From an uncultured Clostridia bacterium (GTDB taxonomy: Bacteria > Bacillota_A > Clostridia > TANB77 > CAG-508), in contig CAKOYL010000004.1 in assembly GCA_934130705.1 (NCBI GenBank), forward strand, positions 1-39,780: a stretch of 39,780 bases of DNA. The letters are read 5' to 3'. This document shows, piece by piece, positions 25,952 through 34,659 of the stretch. The notes beneath the pieces are model-generated. The model searched no databases and was not told where the DNA came from. It was given only the letters and a program-made list of their open reading frames with translations. How positions within the stretch are numbered: position 1 is the first letter of the stretch; each line of letters starts with the position of its first letter. A program made the translations under genes and the position numbers.

Positions 25952-27613
25952 ATGAAAGAAGAGAAAAAATCAAATAAGAAAACAGGAAAAATAATTTTAT
26001 TTGGAATTGATATATCTAATTATATAGAGATTTTTAGAAGAAGGATTGAGGAGATTTTTATGAAACAAAAAATATATAGTATAATAGGGGGAATAATATT
26101 TGCAATTTCAAGTGCAATCTTATCTTTTCAGCTAATAGTAAAAGAATATTATACTTTAGAAAATGTAATTTTTACTATTATAACATCATTATTTTGTGCA
26201 GTGTGGGTTTATAAAAATACATACAAAGAATCATATGAAATGTGCAAAAAAAACCCTATTTTTTCAATAGTCTGTTTTTTAGTAGGAATTATAGTTAGTA
26301 GGAAGTTATTTTTAGATAAAGGTATAGAGTGCCACAAAATATTTGAAAACTGGAGTATTAATCCTTTTAGAGTAGAATTTTTTATAGTATCTACAATATC
26401 TTTACTATATATAATGAATTATTTGGGAAATAAAATAAAAACATGGATACTAAATTTTATTAAAGAATTAGATAAATGGGATAAAAAGGCATATATTATT
26501 ACAACTATAATAACATCACTTGTTATTATTATAGCATATGCATTTAATAATAAGTGGTTTATGAGCTATGATAGAGTTTATTCATTGGATTCAGGATGGA
26601 TTTTTAAAAATCTTTTACCCAAAGCAACATATTATGATATTAGACATCCTTTGTTAAATGTTTTTACATTTCCTATGTGGGCAATTGTACAAACCTTTGT
26701 TAAAATTTTTATGCCAGGAAATTTGTCTAATCTAATTATAGCTATTATTATTCAAATAATAAATGTGCAATTTTTAATTTTAATTGGACTGCTACTAAAA
26801 AAAATAACAAATAATAAATTTGTATTTATTTTATATATAATATCATTTCCAACATTATTGTTTACATTGTTTCTAGAAAAGTATCAATTATGTACATTTT
26901 TTATTGTATTATATATATATAACGTATGTAATAAAAAAGAATCAAATTTAAGTTTGATTTCTGCTGCAGGAACAATGCCTACAAGTTGTTTTATAGGAAT
27001 TGTAGAACTAATCAAGTCTGATAGGTTTATTAACAAATTAAGACAAGTTGCTAAAATTGTGATATTAACAATATTGACTTTTATTTGTTTAGGAAGAGGG
27101 CATATTTTACAGTATGGAATTTCAGAAATAAAAGAAAAAAGAAATACTTTTTCAAATAAAACATATACAATAATAGAAAAAACTATTGCAACATCAAAAA
27201 TTATACCTGGTTCGTTAATTGCATTGCCATCTAAAATTGATAATGTTAAAAAGACATATTTATGGGATGGACTAGAAAAAAATAACCTAGCAATTTCTAC
27301 ACTATTGATATTTGCAATATTATGCATAGGAATAATAAAAAATAGAAAAGAATTATTTGGGAAAATTACTGTTGCATGGATGATATTCAGTGCTATATTG
27401 TTTATGATTTTAAATTGGAGTACACACCAAACACCATTATTTGCAATATATTTTTCATGGGCAATTATTCCAAATTTTGTAGAAGGATTAGATTTTATAA
27501 TCGAGAAAATAAAGGGAAATAGTAAACTTATTTATATGATTTTAATTAGTTTTATCATTATAGTTAATGCTACAACAATGTTTGATATTACTAAGTTTTT
27601 ATTTAAAGTGTAA
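25952..27613 (+). CDS. Large polytopic membrane protein, possible GT-C glycosyltransferase
   Basis: 553 aa with roughly 11-12 transmembrane helices. Not recognised with certainty. Between predicted helices, near residues 210-230, SYDRVYSLDSGW and YYDIRHPLLNVF form a loop with acidic residues followed by HP. This resembles the first extracytoplasmic loop of GT-C enzymes (GT39-like D...HP), which use polyprenyl-phosphate sugars. Two starts are possible: 25952 (GGGG site) and 26060 (GAGGAG site, giving 517 aa). The latter removes only a charged N-terminal tail. Followed directly by a UbiA prenyltransferase and a HAD phosphatase, which supports a polyprenyl-sugar role; this is inference. Confidence 0.6.
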   Translation: MKEEKKSNKKTGKIILFGIDISNYIEIFRRRIEEIFMKQKIYSIIGGIIFAISSAILSFQLIVKEYYTLENVIFTIITSLFCAVWVYKNTYKESYEMCKKNPIFSIVCFLVGIIVSRKLFLDKGIECHKIFENWSINPFRVEFFIVSTISLLYIMNYLGNKIKTWILNFIKELDKWDKKAYIITTIITSLVIIIAYAFNNKWFMSYDRVYSLDSGWIFKNLLPKATYYDIRHPLLNVFTFPMWAIVQTFVKIFMPGNLSNLIIAIIIQIINVQFLILIGLLLKKITNNKFVFILYIISFPTLLFTLFLEKYQLCTFFIVLYIYNVCNKKESNLSLISAAGTMPTSCFIGIVELIKSDRFINKLRQVAKIVILTILTFICLGRGHILQYGISEIKEKRNTFSNKTYTIIEKTIATSKIIPGSLIALPSKIDNVKKTYLWDGLEKNNLAISTLLIFAILCIGIIKNRKELFGKITVAWMIFSAILFMILNWSTHQTPLFAIYFSWAIIPNFVEGLDFIIEKIKGNSKLIYMILISFIIIVNATTMFDITKFLFKV

Positions 27614-27632
27614 TAATAAAAAGGGGAATAAA

Positions 27633-28499
27633 ATGAAGAAAATACTTACTTATTTAAAGATGATGAGAATACAACACTATATCAAAAATATTTTAATATT
27701 TTTACCAATTCTTTTTTCTAAAAATATTTTTAATGTGGAATTATTGACAAAAAATTTTGTTGGAGTGGTTGCATTTTCTTTAATGACATCAGTTGTATAT
27801 ATTATAAATGATATAATGGATGTAGATAATGATAGAAAACATGAAAAAAAGAAAAATAGACCAATTGCATTAGGCTCTATTTCTATTTCTAATGCCAGTT
27901 ATTTTGCAATTGCATTGTTAATAATAAGTATAGCATTAAATATGAGTATAAATGTAAGCCTCAATGCATATTTAGTATTTTCTCTTTATATAATTATAAA
28001 TATTTTATATAGCATAAAGCTTAAACATGTTCCTATTGTTGATGTAACAATATTAGCATCAGGATTTTTAATTAGAGTATTATACGGCTCTGCTATAACA
28101 GGAATAGAAATATCAAATTGGCTATATTTAACAATATTATCTTTTTCATTCTATATGGGATTAGGAAAAAGAAGAAATGAATTAAAAAAAATAGGAAATG
28201 AGACCAGAAAAGTTTTAGAATATTATAGTAAATCTTTTTTGGATAACAATATGTATATGTGTATGGCATTAGGAATAGTATTTTATTCTTTATGGAGCAT
28301 AGATATAAATAGTGCTGTAAACGGACTTATAAATGTTATTTGGACTATTCCATTTGTAATTATAATTTGCATGAAGTATAGCTTGAATGTTGAGGGAGAT
28401 TCATTAGGAGATCCAGTAGATGTAATTTTAAGTGATAAAATATTATTTGTTTTATTATTGATATATGGATTAACTATGTTAGGAATAATATATTTTTAA
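27633..28499 (+). CDS. UbiA-family prenyltransferase (decaprenyl-phosphate phosphoribosyltransferase-like)
   Basis: 288 aa from ATG 27633 (AAGGGG about 7 nt upstream; an open frame extends back to 27567 within the previous gene). About eight or nine membrane helices. First Asp-rich motif NDIMDVDNDRKHEKKKNRP near residues 56-74; second region YSIKLKHVPIVDVT near 127-140, followed by ASGFLIRVLYGSA. This arrangement matches the group of mycobacterial UbiA (Rv3806c), which transfers phosphoribose from PRPP to a polyprenyl phosphate. The family is secure; the phosphoribosyl substrate is inferred from subgroup features and the neighbouring phosphatase. Confidence 0.85.
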   Translation: MKKILTYLKMMRIQHYIKNILIFLPILFSKNIFNVELLTKNFVGVVAFSLMTSVVYIINDIMDVDNDRKHEKKKNRPIALGSISISNASYFAIALLIISIALNMSINVSLNAYLVFSLYIIINILYSIKLKHVPIVDVTILASGFLIRVLYGSAITGIEISNWLYLTILSFSFYMGLGKRRNELKKIGNETRKVLEYYSKSFLDNNMYMCMALGIVFYSLWSIDINSAVNGLINVIWTIPFVIIICMKYSLNVEGDSLGDPVDVILSDKILFVLLLIYGLTMLGIIYF

Positions 28500-28518
28500 A
28501 ATATATAGGAGAATAATC

Positions 28519-29085
28519 ATGGAAAAAATTGATGTATTTGATTTTGATAAGACATTATATGAAAAAGATAGTACTATACAATTTTATTTATTTTCTTTAA
28601 AGAAAAATAAAAAAATTATTAAGTATTGGCCTATTCAAATAACATATTTCATTCTTTATAAATTGAAGATAGTAAAAAAAATTGTGTTTAAAGAGAAATT
28701 TTTTTCTTTTTTAAAGGTAATATCTAATGTAGATGAATATATTGAAGAATTTTGGAAACAAAATAAAAAATATATTAGAATGAAATTATTAGAAAAAAGC
28801 AAAAATAAAAAATATGTTATTTCTGCTTCACCAGAGTTTTTATTAGAAGATATATGTAAGGATTTAGGAATAGAAAGAACAATTGCATCTGAGGTTGATA
28901 AAAAAAATGGTAAGTTTTTCTCTCCTAATTGTTATGGAAAAGAAAAAGTTACAAGGTTAAGACAGTTAGACAAAGATATAAAAATAGAGAATTTTTATAC
29001 AGATTCTAAATCAGATAATTATTTAGCTAGTATAGCAGATAATAGTTTTCTAATTAAAAATAATCAAATTGGAAGCTTTTTTTAA
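28519..29085 (+). CDS. HAD-family phosphatase (HAD-IB, SerB-like)
   Basis: 188 aa, soluble. Motif I is DVFDFDKTLYE with the nucleophile in DFDKT (residues 7-11). Motif II is the Ser in VISASPEFLL (~97). The motif III Lys is probably in GKEKV, and motif IV is YTDSKSDNYL (~154). AGGAG precedes the ATG; 19 nt after the prenyltransferase. HAD-IB domains are found fused to UbiA prenyltransferases in many bacteria, so it plausibly dephosphorylates the polyprenyl-phosphoryl-ribose 5-phosphate product. Specific substrate is inferred. Confidence 0.85.
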   Translation: MEKIDVFDFDKTLYEKDSTIQFYLFSLKKNKKIIKYWPIQITYFILYKLKIVKKIVFKEKFFSFLKVISNVDEYIEEFWKQNKKYIRMKLLEKSKNKKYVISASPEFLLEDICKDLGIERTIASEVDKKNGKFFSPNCYGKEKVTRLRQLDKDIKIENFYTDSKSDNYLASIADNSFLIKNNQIGSFF

Positions 29086-29174
29086 TGATACATATTGCGA
29101 AAAGGATAAATAATTATATATTTTTCTCATATAAATATATTTATATTGGAAAAGAATATTTTAATATAAGGTAG
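29085..29174 (+). pseudogene. Possible 29-codon ORF or 5' remnant between the HAD and acyltransferase genes
   Basis: ATG at 29085 overlaps the HAD stop (TAATG) and reads 29 codons to TAG at 29172, containing KRINNYIFFSYKYIYIGKEY. The segment loosely resembles N-termini of small polysaccharide O-acyltransferases, but nothing catalytic is present. GGAAG lies about 8 nt upstream. It may be a remnant left by gene replacement or simple chance; low confidence. Confidence 0.2.
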
Positions 29175-29182
29175 AAAAGAAT

Positions 29183-30295
29183 ATGAATAAAACTAACAGA
29201 AAATCAAATATAGAATTACTAAGAATTATAGCAATGTTCTTAATTATAAGTTTTCATTACGTTTATAAAAGTGGATATGTTTTTGATAAACTTAATTACA
29301 ATGCTCTTGTAGTAAAAATATTTTACTTTTTTGGTGAATTAGGTGTTAATTTATTTTTATTAATTACAGGATACTTTATGATAAATGGAAAATTCAAAAT
29401 AAAAAAATTAATAATTATAATATTGGAAGTTAATTTCTATTATTTATTTTCTCTTTTAATAGCTAATAAACTAGGAGTATATTTAATTACAACAAAGAAA
29501 AGTATGATATTAAGTTTGTTTCCAATTATTTTTAATAAATATTGGTTTATTACGGCATATGTATTATTATATATATTTAGCCCATATATAAATAAATTAA
29601 TAAAAAACTTAACTAAGTTGGAATATCAAAAATTATTATTATTATCACTATTAATATATAGTATAATTCCTACAGTGTTTGGAATATTTTATAATAATAC
29701 AGAAACACTTTTATATTATTCGAGATTTATTTGGGCGATTATAGTTTATATGATAGGTGGATATATATATAGTTATGGAATCAAAATTTATGATACAAAA
29801 TTAAGAACTTTATGTATAGCAATTATTTCTTTTTTGATAATGATATTAGGAATTATAGTGATATATAGATATGAAAATATTTTTAAGAAAATTGGAACAA
29901 CAGAAGTTTCATATTTTTGGCCACCAAATACTATTCCAATGGTTATATTAAGTGTGTCTGTATTCGAATTGTTTTTAAAAATGGATATAGGATATAATAA
30001 TGTTATTAATAAATTAGCTTCAACAACATTAGGAGTATATATTTTACATGACGGAATTTTAAATCACTATATGTGGCAAAATATTTTTAAGACAAAAATG
30101 AATTTAAATAGTAAATTTTCTTTATTTTATATTTTAGGAACAGCAGTATTAATTTTTTGCTTGGGAGCAGGAATTGATTTAATTAGACAATTAATTGAAA
30201 AAAATGTTATGAAGAGAGTAGAAAATTTAAAAATTTGGAGTCAAATAAAACAAGTATTTTCTAATATAATGAATAGAATATATGAATTATTGTAG
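29183..30295 (+). CDS. Acyltransferase family 3 membrane protein
   Basis: 370 aa, about ten transmembrane segments. N-terminal signature NIELLRIIAMFLIISFHYV carries the conserved R and H of acyltransferase 3 proteins; GELGVNLFLLITGYFM follows, typical of the WecH/OafA-like group with the VN-LF-ITGY pattern. LGVYILHDGI near 285 is the matching C-terminal motif. AAGGTAG about 10 nt before the ATG. Second acylase of the locus, not closely similar to the one at 24372. Likely acetylates the polymer or its lipid-linked unit. Confidence 0.87.
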   Translation: MNKTNRKSNIELLRIIAMFLIISFHYVYKSGYVFDKLNYNALVVKIFYFFGELGVNLFLLITGYFMINGKFKIKKLIIIILEVNFYYLFSLLIANKLGVYLITTKKSMILSLFPIIFNKYWFITAYVLLYIFSPYINKLIKNLTKLEYQKLLLLSLLIYSIIPTVFGIFYNNTETLLYYSRFIWAIIVYMIGGYIYSYGIKIYDTKLRTLCIAIISFLIMILGIIVIYRYENIFKKIGTTEVSYFWPPNTIPMVILSVSVFELFLKMDIGYNNVINKLASTTLGVYILHDGILNHYMWQNIFKTKMNLNSKFSLFYILGTAVLIFCLGAGIDLIRQLIEKNVMKRVENLKIWSQIKQVFSNIMNRIYELL

Positions 30296-30385
30296 GTATT
30301 AGAAAAATAATAGAAAAAATTATATTTGATAATTAAGTGAATAAGCAATTTATTAAAAAGATGATAAATGGAGGAGGTCCTAAAA

Positions 30386-30880
30386 TTGAAACGCACCTTA
30401 TTTAGAATAACAATGTTAATACTGCTAGGACTAACATTTGTATCCATCTTCAACTTCTCAAACCAAGATGGACAAGCATCAAGTGGACTAAGCAGAAAAG
30501 TAGCAAGAAAAATAATAGACGTATTCCCATACACAAAAAACTTAAATGAAAAAACAAAAACAAAAATAGTAGAAAGGTCGCAACCAATAATAAGAAAAGG
30601 TGCGCACATTTCTATATATACATTAGTAGGAATATTAATAATGAGCTTCATAAGTACGTACAAGCTCCACTTAAAATACAAATTTTCAATAAGCATATTA
30701 GTAGGACTAATATATGCAACATCAGACGAAATACACCAAAGCTTTACACCAGGAAGAACAGCATCACCAATAGATGTTGGAATAGACACATGTGGAGTAT
30801 TTTTAGGAATAATAATAGTTTTAATAATAATATCTGTATATAAAGCATTAACTGAGCACAAAATAGAAGAAGTGAAATAA
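30386..30880 (+). CDS. VanZ-family membrane protein
   Basis: 164 aa starting at TTG 30386, because GGAGGAGG lies 7 nt upstream, the duplicate copy starts at the same TTG, and ATG 30368 lies before the ribosome site. Family features: N-terminal helix followed by NFSNQDGQASSGLSRKVA, then IRKGAHISIYTLVGIL, and the VanZ signature DEIHQSFTPGR followed by D-x-x-I-DTCGVFLG. Three to four membrane helices. VanZ proteins are linked to glycopeptide or lipoglycopeptide tolerance in some species, but most homologues in capsule loci have no proven role. Host-like A-rich composition, unlike the genes before it. Confidence 0.9.
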   Translation: MKRTLFRITMLILLGLTFVSIFNFSNQDGQASSGLSRKVARKIIDVFPYTKNLNEKTKTKIVERSQPIIRKGAHISIYTLVGILIMSFISTYKLHLKYKFSISILVGLIYATSDEIHQSFTPGRTASPIDVGIDTCGVFLGIIIVLIIISVYKALTEHKIEEVK

Positions 30881-30898
30881 ACAAATTACTAAAAAAAC

Positions 30899-30927
30899 TT
30901 GAAGCTAAAAAAATAATGTGATAGAAT
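30899..30927 (+). promoter_or_regulatory. Promoter of the wzz-cpsD-cpsB operon
   Basis: -35 TTGAAG (30899-30904), 17-nt spacer, -10 TAGAAT (30922-30927) with TG extension at 30919-30920. Lies 29 nt before the next start. Spacing and the TGTGATA core resemble the promoter of the T-box transcript. Confidence 0.6.
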
Positions 30928-30956
30928 AACACTACATAAAAAACAGGAGAAGAAAA

Positions 30957-31670
30957 ATGGAAGATGTAGAAGAAATTGATTTAAAAGAAATATTATTAGC
31001 ATTTTGGAACAGAAAAATCCAAATAATTTTAATCATATTAGCTTGTATACTAATAGGAATAGTATATGAAATAAAATTCATAACACCAGAATACACAGCA
31101 TCAACAACACTAGTACTAGCAACATCAGAAAATGCAACCACAACAGGAAACACAATAACAACAACAGATATAACATTAAACTCAAAATTAATTTCAACAT
31201 ATAGTGAATTAATAAAAAGCAAAAATGTTTTAAGAACAGTAATAAAAAATTTAAATATGGATATTCAAGAAGAAAAATTAAAAAACAGCATAACAGTAAC
31301 AGCAGTATCAAATACCGAATTAATTAAAATTTCAGTTACAAACGAAAACGCTGATAATGCAGCATTAATAGCAAACGAGATAGCAAATGTATTTTCAGCT
31401 AAAGTAGCAGAAATATATAATATTAATAACGTACATGTTGTAGATAATGCTGAAGTAAATAAAACACCTTCCAACATTAACCACACTAAAAATTTCATTC
31501 TATTTGCAGGAATTGGAATAGTAATATCTGTAATTTATGTAGTAATAAAAAGTTTATTAGATAATACAGTAAAATCACCAGAAGATATAGAAAAACAATT
31601 CAAAGTGCCAGTTCTTATAACAATACCAAAGTATAACTTTGAATCACAAAAAGGAGGGAAAAAGAAGTAA
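30957..31670 (+). CDS. Wzz/YveK-type chain-length determinant and kinase activator
   Basis: 237 aa. Polysaccharide co-polymerase of the Gram-positive type (CapA/Wzc N-terminal part). First membrane helix ~20-40 after the EIDLKEILLAFWNRK start, an extracellular Wzz domain (~45-170) with EYTASTTLVLAT near 50, and a second helix ~179-200. The cytosolic tail DNTVKSPEDIEKQFKVPVL activates the separate tyrosine kinase. GGAGAAG site before the ATG. The next gene overlaps its stop by one base (TAATG), so Wzz and kinase are made together. Confidence 0.92.
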   Translation: MEDVEEIDLKEILLAFWNRKIQIILIILACILIGIVYEIKFITPEYTASTTLVLATSENATTTGNTITTTDITLNSKLISTYSELIKSKNVLRTVIKNLNMDIQEEKLKNSITVTAVSNTELIKISVTNENADNAALIANEIANVFSAKVAEIYNINNVHVVDNAEVNKTPSNINHTKNFILFAGIGIVISVIYVVIKSLLDNTVKSPEDIEKQFKVPVLITIPKYNFESQKGGKKK

Positions 31671-32425
31671 TGAATATAAAAAAAGAACTTATTACTCAAA
31701 GAACTCCTAAATCTCCAATATCAGAAGCATTTAGAACATTAAGAACAAATATACAATTTATGAATACAAGCAAAAAATTAAAAACTTTATTAGTAACATC
31801 AACATTTCCAGGTGAGGGAAAAAGCTGGGTTTCTTCTAATTTAGCAGTAACATTTGCACAAGCAGGAAATAAAGTCGTTTTAATTGATGCAGATATGAGA
31901 AAAGGAAGACAATATACAATATTTGGAATATCACCAAGACCAGGATTATCTAATTGTTTAGCCGATATAGATATGGAGAACAAAGAAAAAATAGAAATTT
32001 CAAAATATGTACAAAAAACTGAAATAGAAAATTTGCAAGTAATGACTGCTGGTAATATACCACCAAATCCATCAGAATTATTAGTAGCACCACAAATGCA
32101 ATTCTTGCTAGAAAAATTAAAAGAAAAATATGATTTAATAATAATTGATGGAACACCATGTGAGCTTGTTACTGATTCTGTAATATTAGCAAGAATAACT
32201 GATTCTACATTAATAGTTACCGCATATAAAGAAACTAAAAAAGATAATTTAGAAAAAGTAATAAAAAGCATAAAAAATGTAGGTGGCAATATAGCAGGAG
32301 TTGTAATGAACAAAATGCCAGTATCATCAAAAAATAAACAATATTATTATGAGGAAGAAATAAAAGAAGTAAAAAAAGACGAAAAAACCAAAGAAATTAA
32401 CAAAGGAGAAGGAGAACAACAATGA
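31670..32425 (+). CDS. CpsD/EpsB-type capsular tyrosine kinase
   Basis: 251 aa BY-kinase. Start region SPISEAFRTLRTNIQF matches the activator-binding N-terminus. Walker A PGEGKSW at 47-53, Walker A' VVLIDADMRKGR at 69-80, Walker B LIIIDGTPCEL near 135-145 (usual form IDTPP, so one residue is inserted or shifted). The tyrosine cluster QYYYEEE near 224 is the probable autophosphorylation site. Autophosphorylates and controls chain length with Wzz; the phosphatase gene follows with a 4-nt overlap. Confidence 0.93.
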   Translation: MNIKKELITQRTPKSPISEAFRTLRTNIQFMNTSKKLKTLLVTSTFPGEGKSWVSSNLAVTFAQAGNKVVLIDADMRKGRQYTIFGISPRPGLSNCLADIDMENKEKIEISKYVQKTEIENLQVMTAGNIPPNPSELLVAPQMQFLLEKLKEKYDLIIIDGTPCELVTDSVILARITDSTLIVTAYKETKKDNLEKVIKSIKNVGGNIAGVVMNKMPVSSKNKQYYYEEEIKEVKKDEKTKEINKGEGEQQ

Positions 32426-33207
32426 TAGACTTTCATACACATATTATACCAAACATAGATGATGGTTCTAGAAGTATAGATGAAACAATAAATTTAATAA
32501 AAGAAGCAAAAGAAGCAGGATTTGGAGGAATAGTTTTAACATCACATTATATAGAAAATTATTATGAAACAAACGTACCTGAAAGAGATGTATGGGTAAA
32601 AGCTATTGTTGATACTTTGAAAAATAAAGGAGTAGATATAGATTTATATTTGGCAAATGAAATATACTTAACAGAAAATATGATGCAACTATTAATAGAT
32701 GGTAAAGCATCAACAATAAATAATAGTAGTTATGTTTTATTTGAAATGCCACTTAATGTTGAACCAATGAATCTATATGATGTAATATATTCATTAGAAG
32801 AGAATAAACTAATACCAGTACTTGCACATCCTGAAAGATATAGCTTTGTACAAAAAGAACCAGAGCTTATAAATGATTTAATCGATAAAGGTGTATTAAT
32901 GCAAGCTAATTATGGAAGTATTCTTGGAAGATATGGTCAAAAGGCTGAATTTATAGTAAAGAAATTTTTTGAAAATAATATGATACATTTTCTTGGAAGT
33001 GATGTACACAGACAAAATACAATATATAAAACAATACCAGAGGCATTATCAAAAATAGAAGCTATAATTGGAGAAGATAAATTAAAAGAATTAACAACAA
33101 CAAATCCAGAATTAGCATTAAAAAATAAAAGAATTGATATTGAAGAGCCAACTGAAGTCACTTTAACATGGAAAGAAAAACTAATGATGTATTTAAAAAG
33201 AAAATAA
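32422..33207 (+). CDS. CpsB/CapC-type protein tyrosine phosphatase (PHP fold)
   Basis: 261 aa manganese-dependent phosphatase of the PHP family that reverses kinase phosphorylation. Metal-binding motifs are in the expected order: FHTHIIPNIDDGSRS at the N-terminus, LTSHY near 40, AHPERY near 136, and GSDVHR near 194. Overlaps the kinase by 4 nt (ATGA). With the two upstream genes it forms the standard Wzz-kinase-phosphatase module of Firmicutes capsule loci. Confidence 0.95.
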   Translation: MIDFHTHIIPNIDDGSRSIDETINLIKEAKEAGFGGIVLTSHYIENYYETNVPERDVWVKAIVDTLKNKGVDIDLYLANEIYLTENMMQLLIDGKASTINNSSYVLFEMPLNVEPMNLYDVIYSLEENKLIPVLAHPERYSFVQKEPELINDLIDKGVLMQANYGSILGRYGQKAEFIVKKFFENNMIHFLGSDVHRQNTIYKTIPEALSKIEAIIGEDKLKELTTTNPELALKNKRIDIEEPTEVTLTWKEKLMMYLKRK

Positions 33208-33238
33208 AGTTTTTATGAGTTAGAAAAGAGGAAAAGTT

Positions 33239-34603
33239 ATGAGAAAATATTTTGGAACAGATGGAATAAGAAGAATAGCTAACACAGAACTTACACCTGA
33301 ATTAGTATATAAAGTAGCAAAAGCTGGAGCATATGTTTTATCAAAGCATACAGATCATACTCCAACAATTTTAATTGGAAGAGATACAAGAATATCAGGA
33401 ACATTAATAGAAAGTGCAATGGTTGCAGGATTTTTAAGTTATGGAGCAAATGTAAAATTACTAGGTGTTATTCCAACACCAGCAGTTGCATATTTAACAA
33501 GAAAATTAAATGCAGACGCAAGTGTTGTTATATCAGCATCACATAATACATATGAATTTAACGGAATAAAATATTTTAGTAATAAAGGAATGAAAATTCC
33601 AGATAGCTTAGAAGAAGAAATAGAAGAAGTAATGGACTCAGGAAAAATAAATGAACTAACAGCTATAAGCAGTAAAATTGGTGTATCTGAATATAGAATG
33701 GATTTATTAGATGAATATGTATATTTCTTCAGAAAAAACTTTGATGATAATATTGAAAAGATAAATAGAGATGATTTTGTTGTTGGAATAGATACGGCAA
33801 ATGGAGCAACATCTGTAGTAGCAGAAAAAGTATTTAAAGCATTAGGAATTAAATATAAAATAATAAATAATCATCCAGATGGAATAAATATAAACCATGA
33901 TTGTGGTTCAACACATTTAGAAGGATTAAAAAAATATGTTGTTGAAAATAAATTAAGTTTAGGTGTAGCATATGACGGAGATGGAGATAGATGTCTTGCA
34001 GTAGATGAAAAAGGTAATGAAATTGATGGAGACAAAATAATGGCTATTATTTCTAATTATCTAAGAAATAAAGGAAAATTAGCAAAAGACACATTAGTTG
34101 CAACAGTTATGAGTAATTTAGGGTTACATAAATACGCTAGAGATAATGGTTTGGAACTTGCACAAACACAAGTTGGAGATAGATATGTTCTAGAAGAAAT
34201 GTTAAAAGAAGGATACAACTTAGGTGGAGAACAATCAGGTCATGTAATTCTACTTGATTATAATCCAACAGGAGATGGAATATTAACATCATTAATGCTA
34301 ATTCAAGCTATATTAGAAGCAAACGAATCTGCATCAAAAATGGCAGAAATCATAAAACTATATCCACAAGTATTGGTTAATGCAAAAGTAAATGCAGATA
34401 AAAAATATGATTACAATAAAGATTCAGAAATAAAAGAATCAATAGAAAAATTAGAGAAAGAATTTGCTGGAAATGGAAGAGTTTTAATAAGACCTTCAGG
34501 AACAGAGCCTTTAGTAAGAGTTATGATAGAAGGAGAAGACCAAAAATATATAACTGAAAAGGCAAAAGAAATAGCAGATTTAATTGAAAGAAAATTAAAA
34601 TAA
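33239..34603 (+). CDS. glmM: Phosphoglucosamine mutase
   Basis: 454 aa, interconverts glucosamine-6-phosphate and glucosamine-1-phosphate for UDP-GlcNAc synthesis. Catalytic phosphoserine is S101 in ISASHN, metal loop DGDGDR at 246-251, sugar-binding GGEQSGH near 331, and phosphate-binding RPSGTEPLVRVM near 417. N-terminus KYFGTDGIRRIAN is typical. One oddity: after SASHN the sequence is T-YEFNGIKYF, where most family members have Pro and then DNGIKFF. AGAGGAAAAG upstream. Its position after the capsule module supplies precursor for wall and capsule. Confidence 0.96.
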   Translation: MRKYFGTDGIRRIANTELTPELVYKVAKAGAYVLSKHTDHTPTILIGRDTRISGTLIESAMVAGFLSYGANVKLLGVIPTPAVAYLTRKLNADASVVISASHNTYEFNGIKYFSNKGMKIPDSLEEEIEEVMDSGKINELTAISSKIGVSEYRMDLLDEYVYFFRKNFDDNIEKINRDDFVVGIDTANGATSVVAEKVFKALGIKYKIINNHPDGININHDCGSTHLEGLKKYVVENKLSLGVAYDGDGDRCLAVDEKGNEIDGDKIMAIISNYLRNKGKLAKDTLVATVMSNLGLHKYARDNGLELAQTQVGDRYVLEEMLKEGYNLGGEQSGHVILLDYNPTGDGILTSLMLIQAILEANESASKMAEIIKLYPQVLVNAKVNADKKYDYNKDSEIKESIEKLEKEFAGNGRVLIRPSGTEPLVRVMIEGEDQKYITEKAKEIADLIERKLK

Positions 34604-34605
34604 AA

Positions 34606-34647
34606 ATAAAATACAGTTTCCAATTTACTTTGGAAGCTGTATTTTAT
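34606..34647. terminator. Bidirectional terminator between glmM and the sortase gene
   Basis: Long inverted repeat: ATAAAATACAG (34606-34616) with CTGTATTTTAT (34637-34647), plus the inner TTTCCAA/TTGGAAG pairing. T-rich flank on the right and A-rich flank on the left make it function in both directions. Confidence 0.88.
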
Positions 34648-34659
34648 TTTTATTATTTT

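Noticed and set aside
30326..30356. Possible promoter TTGATA...TATTAA before vanZ
   Set aside because: 19-nt spacing and a weak -10; not strong enough to list.
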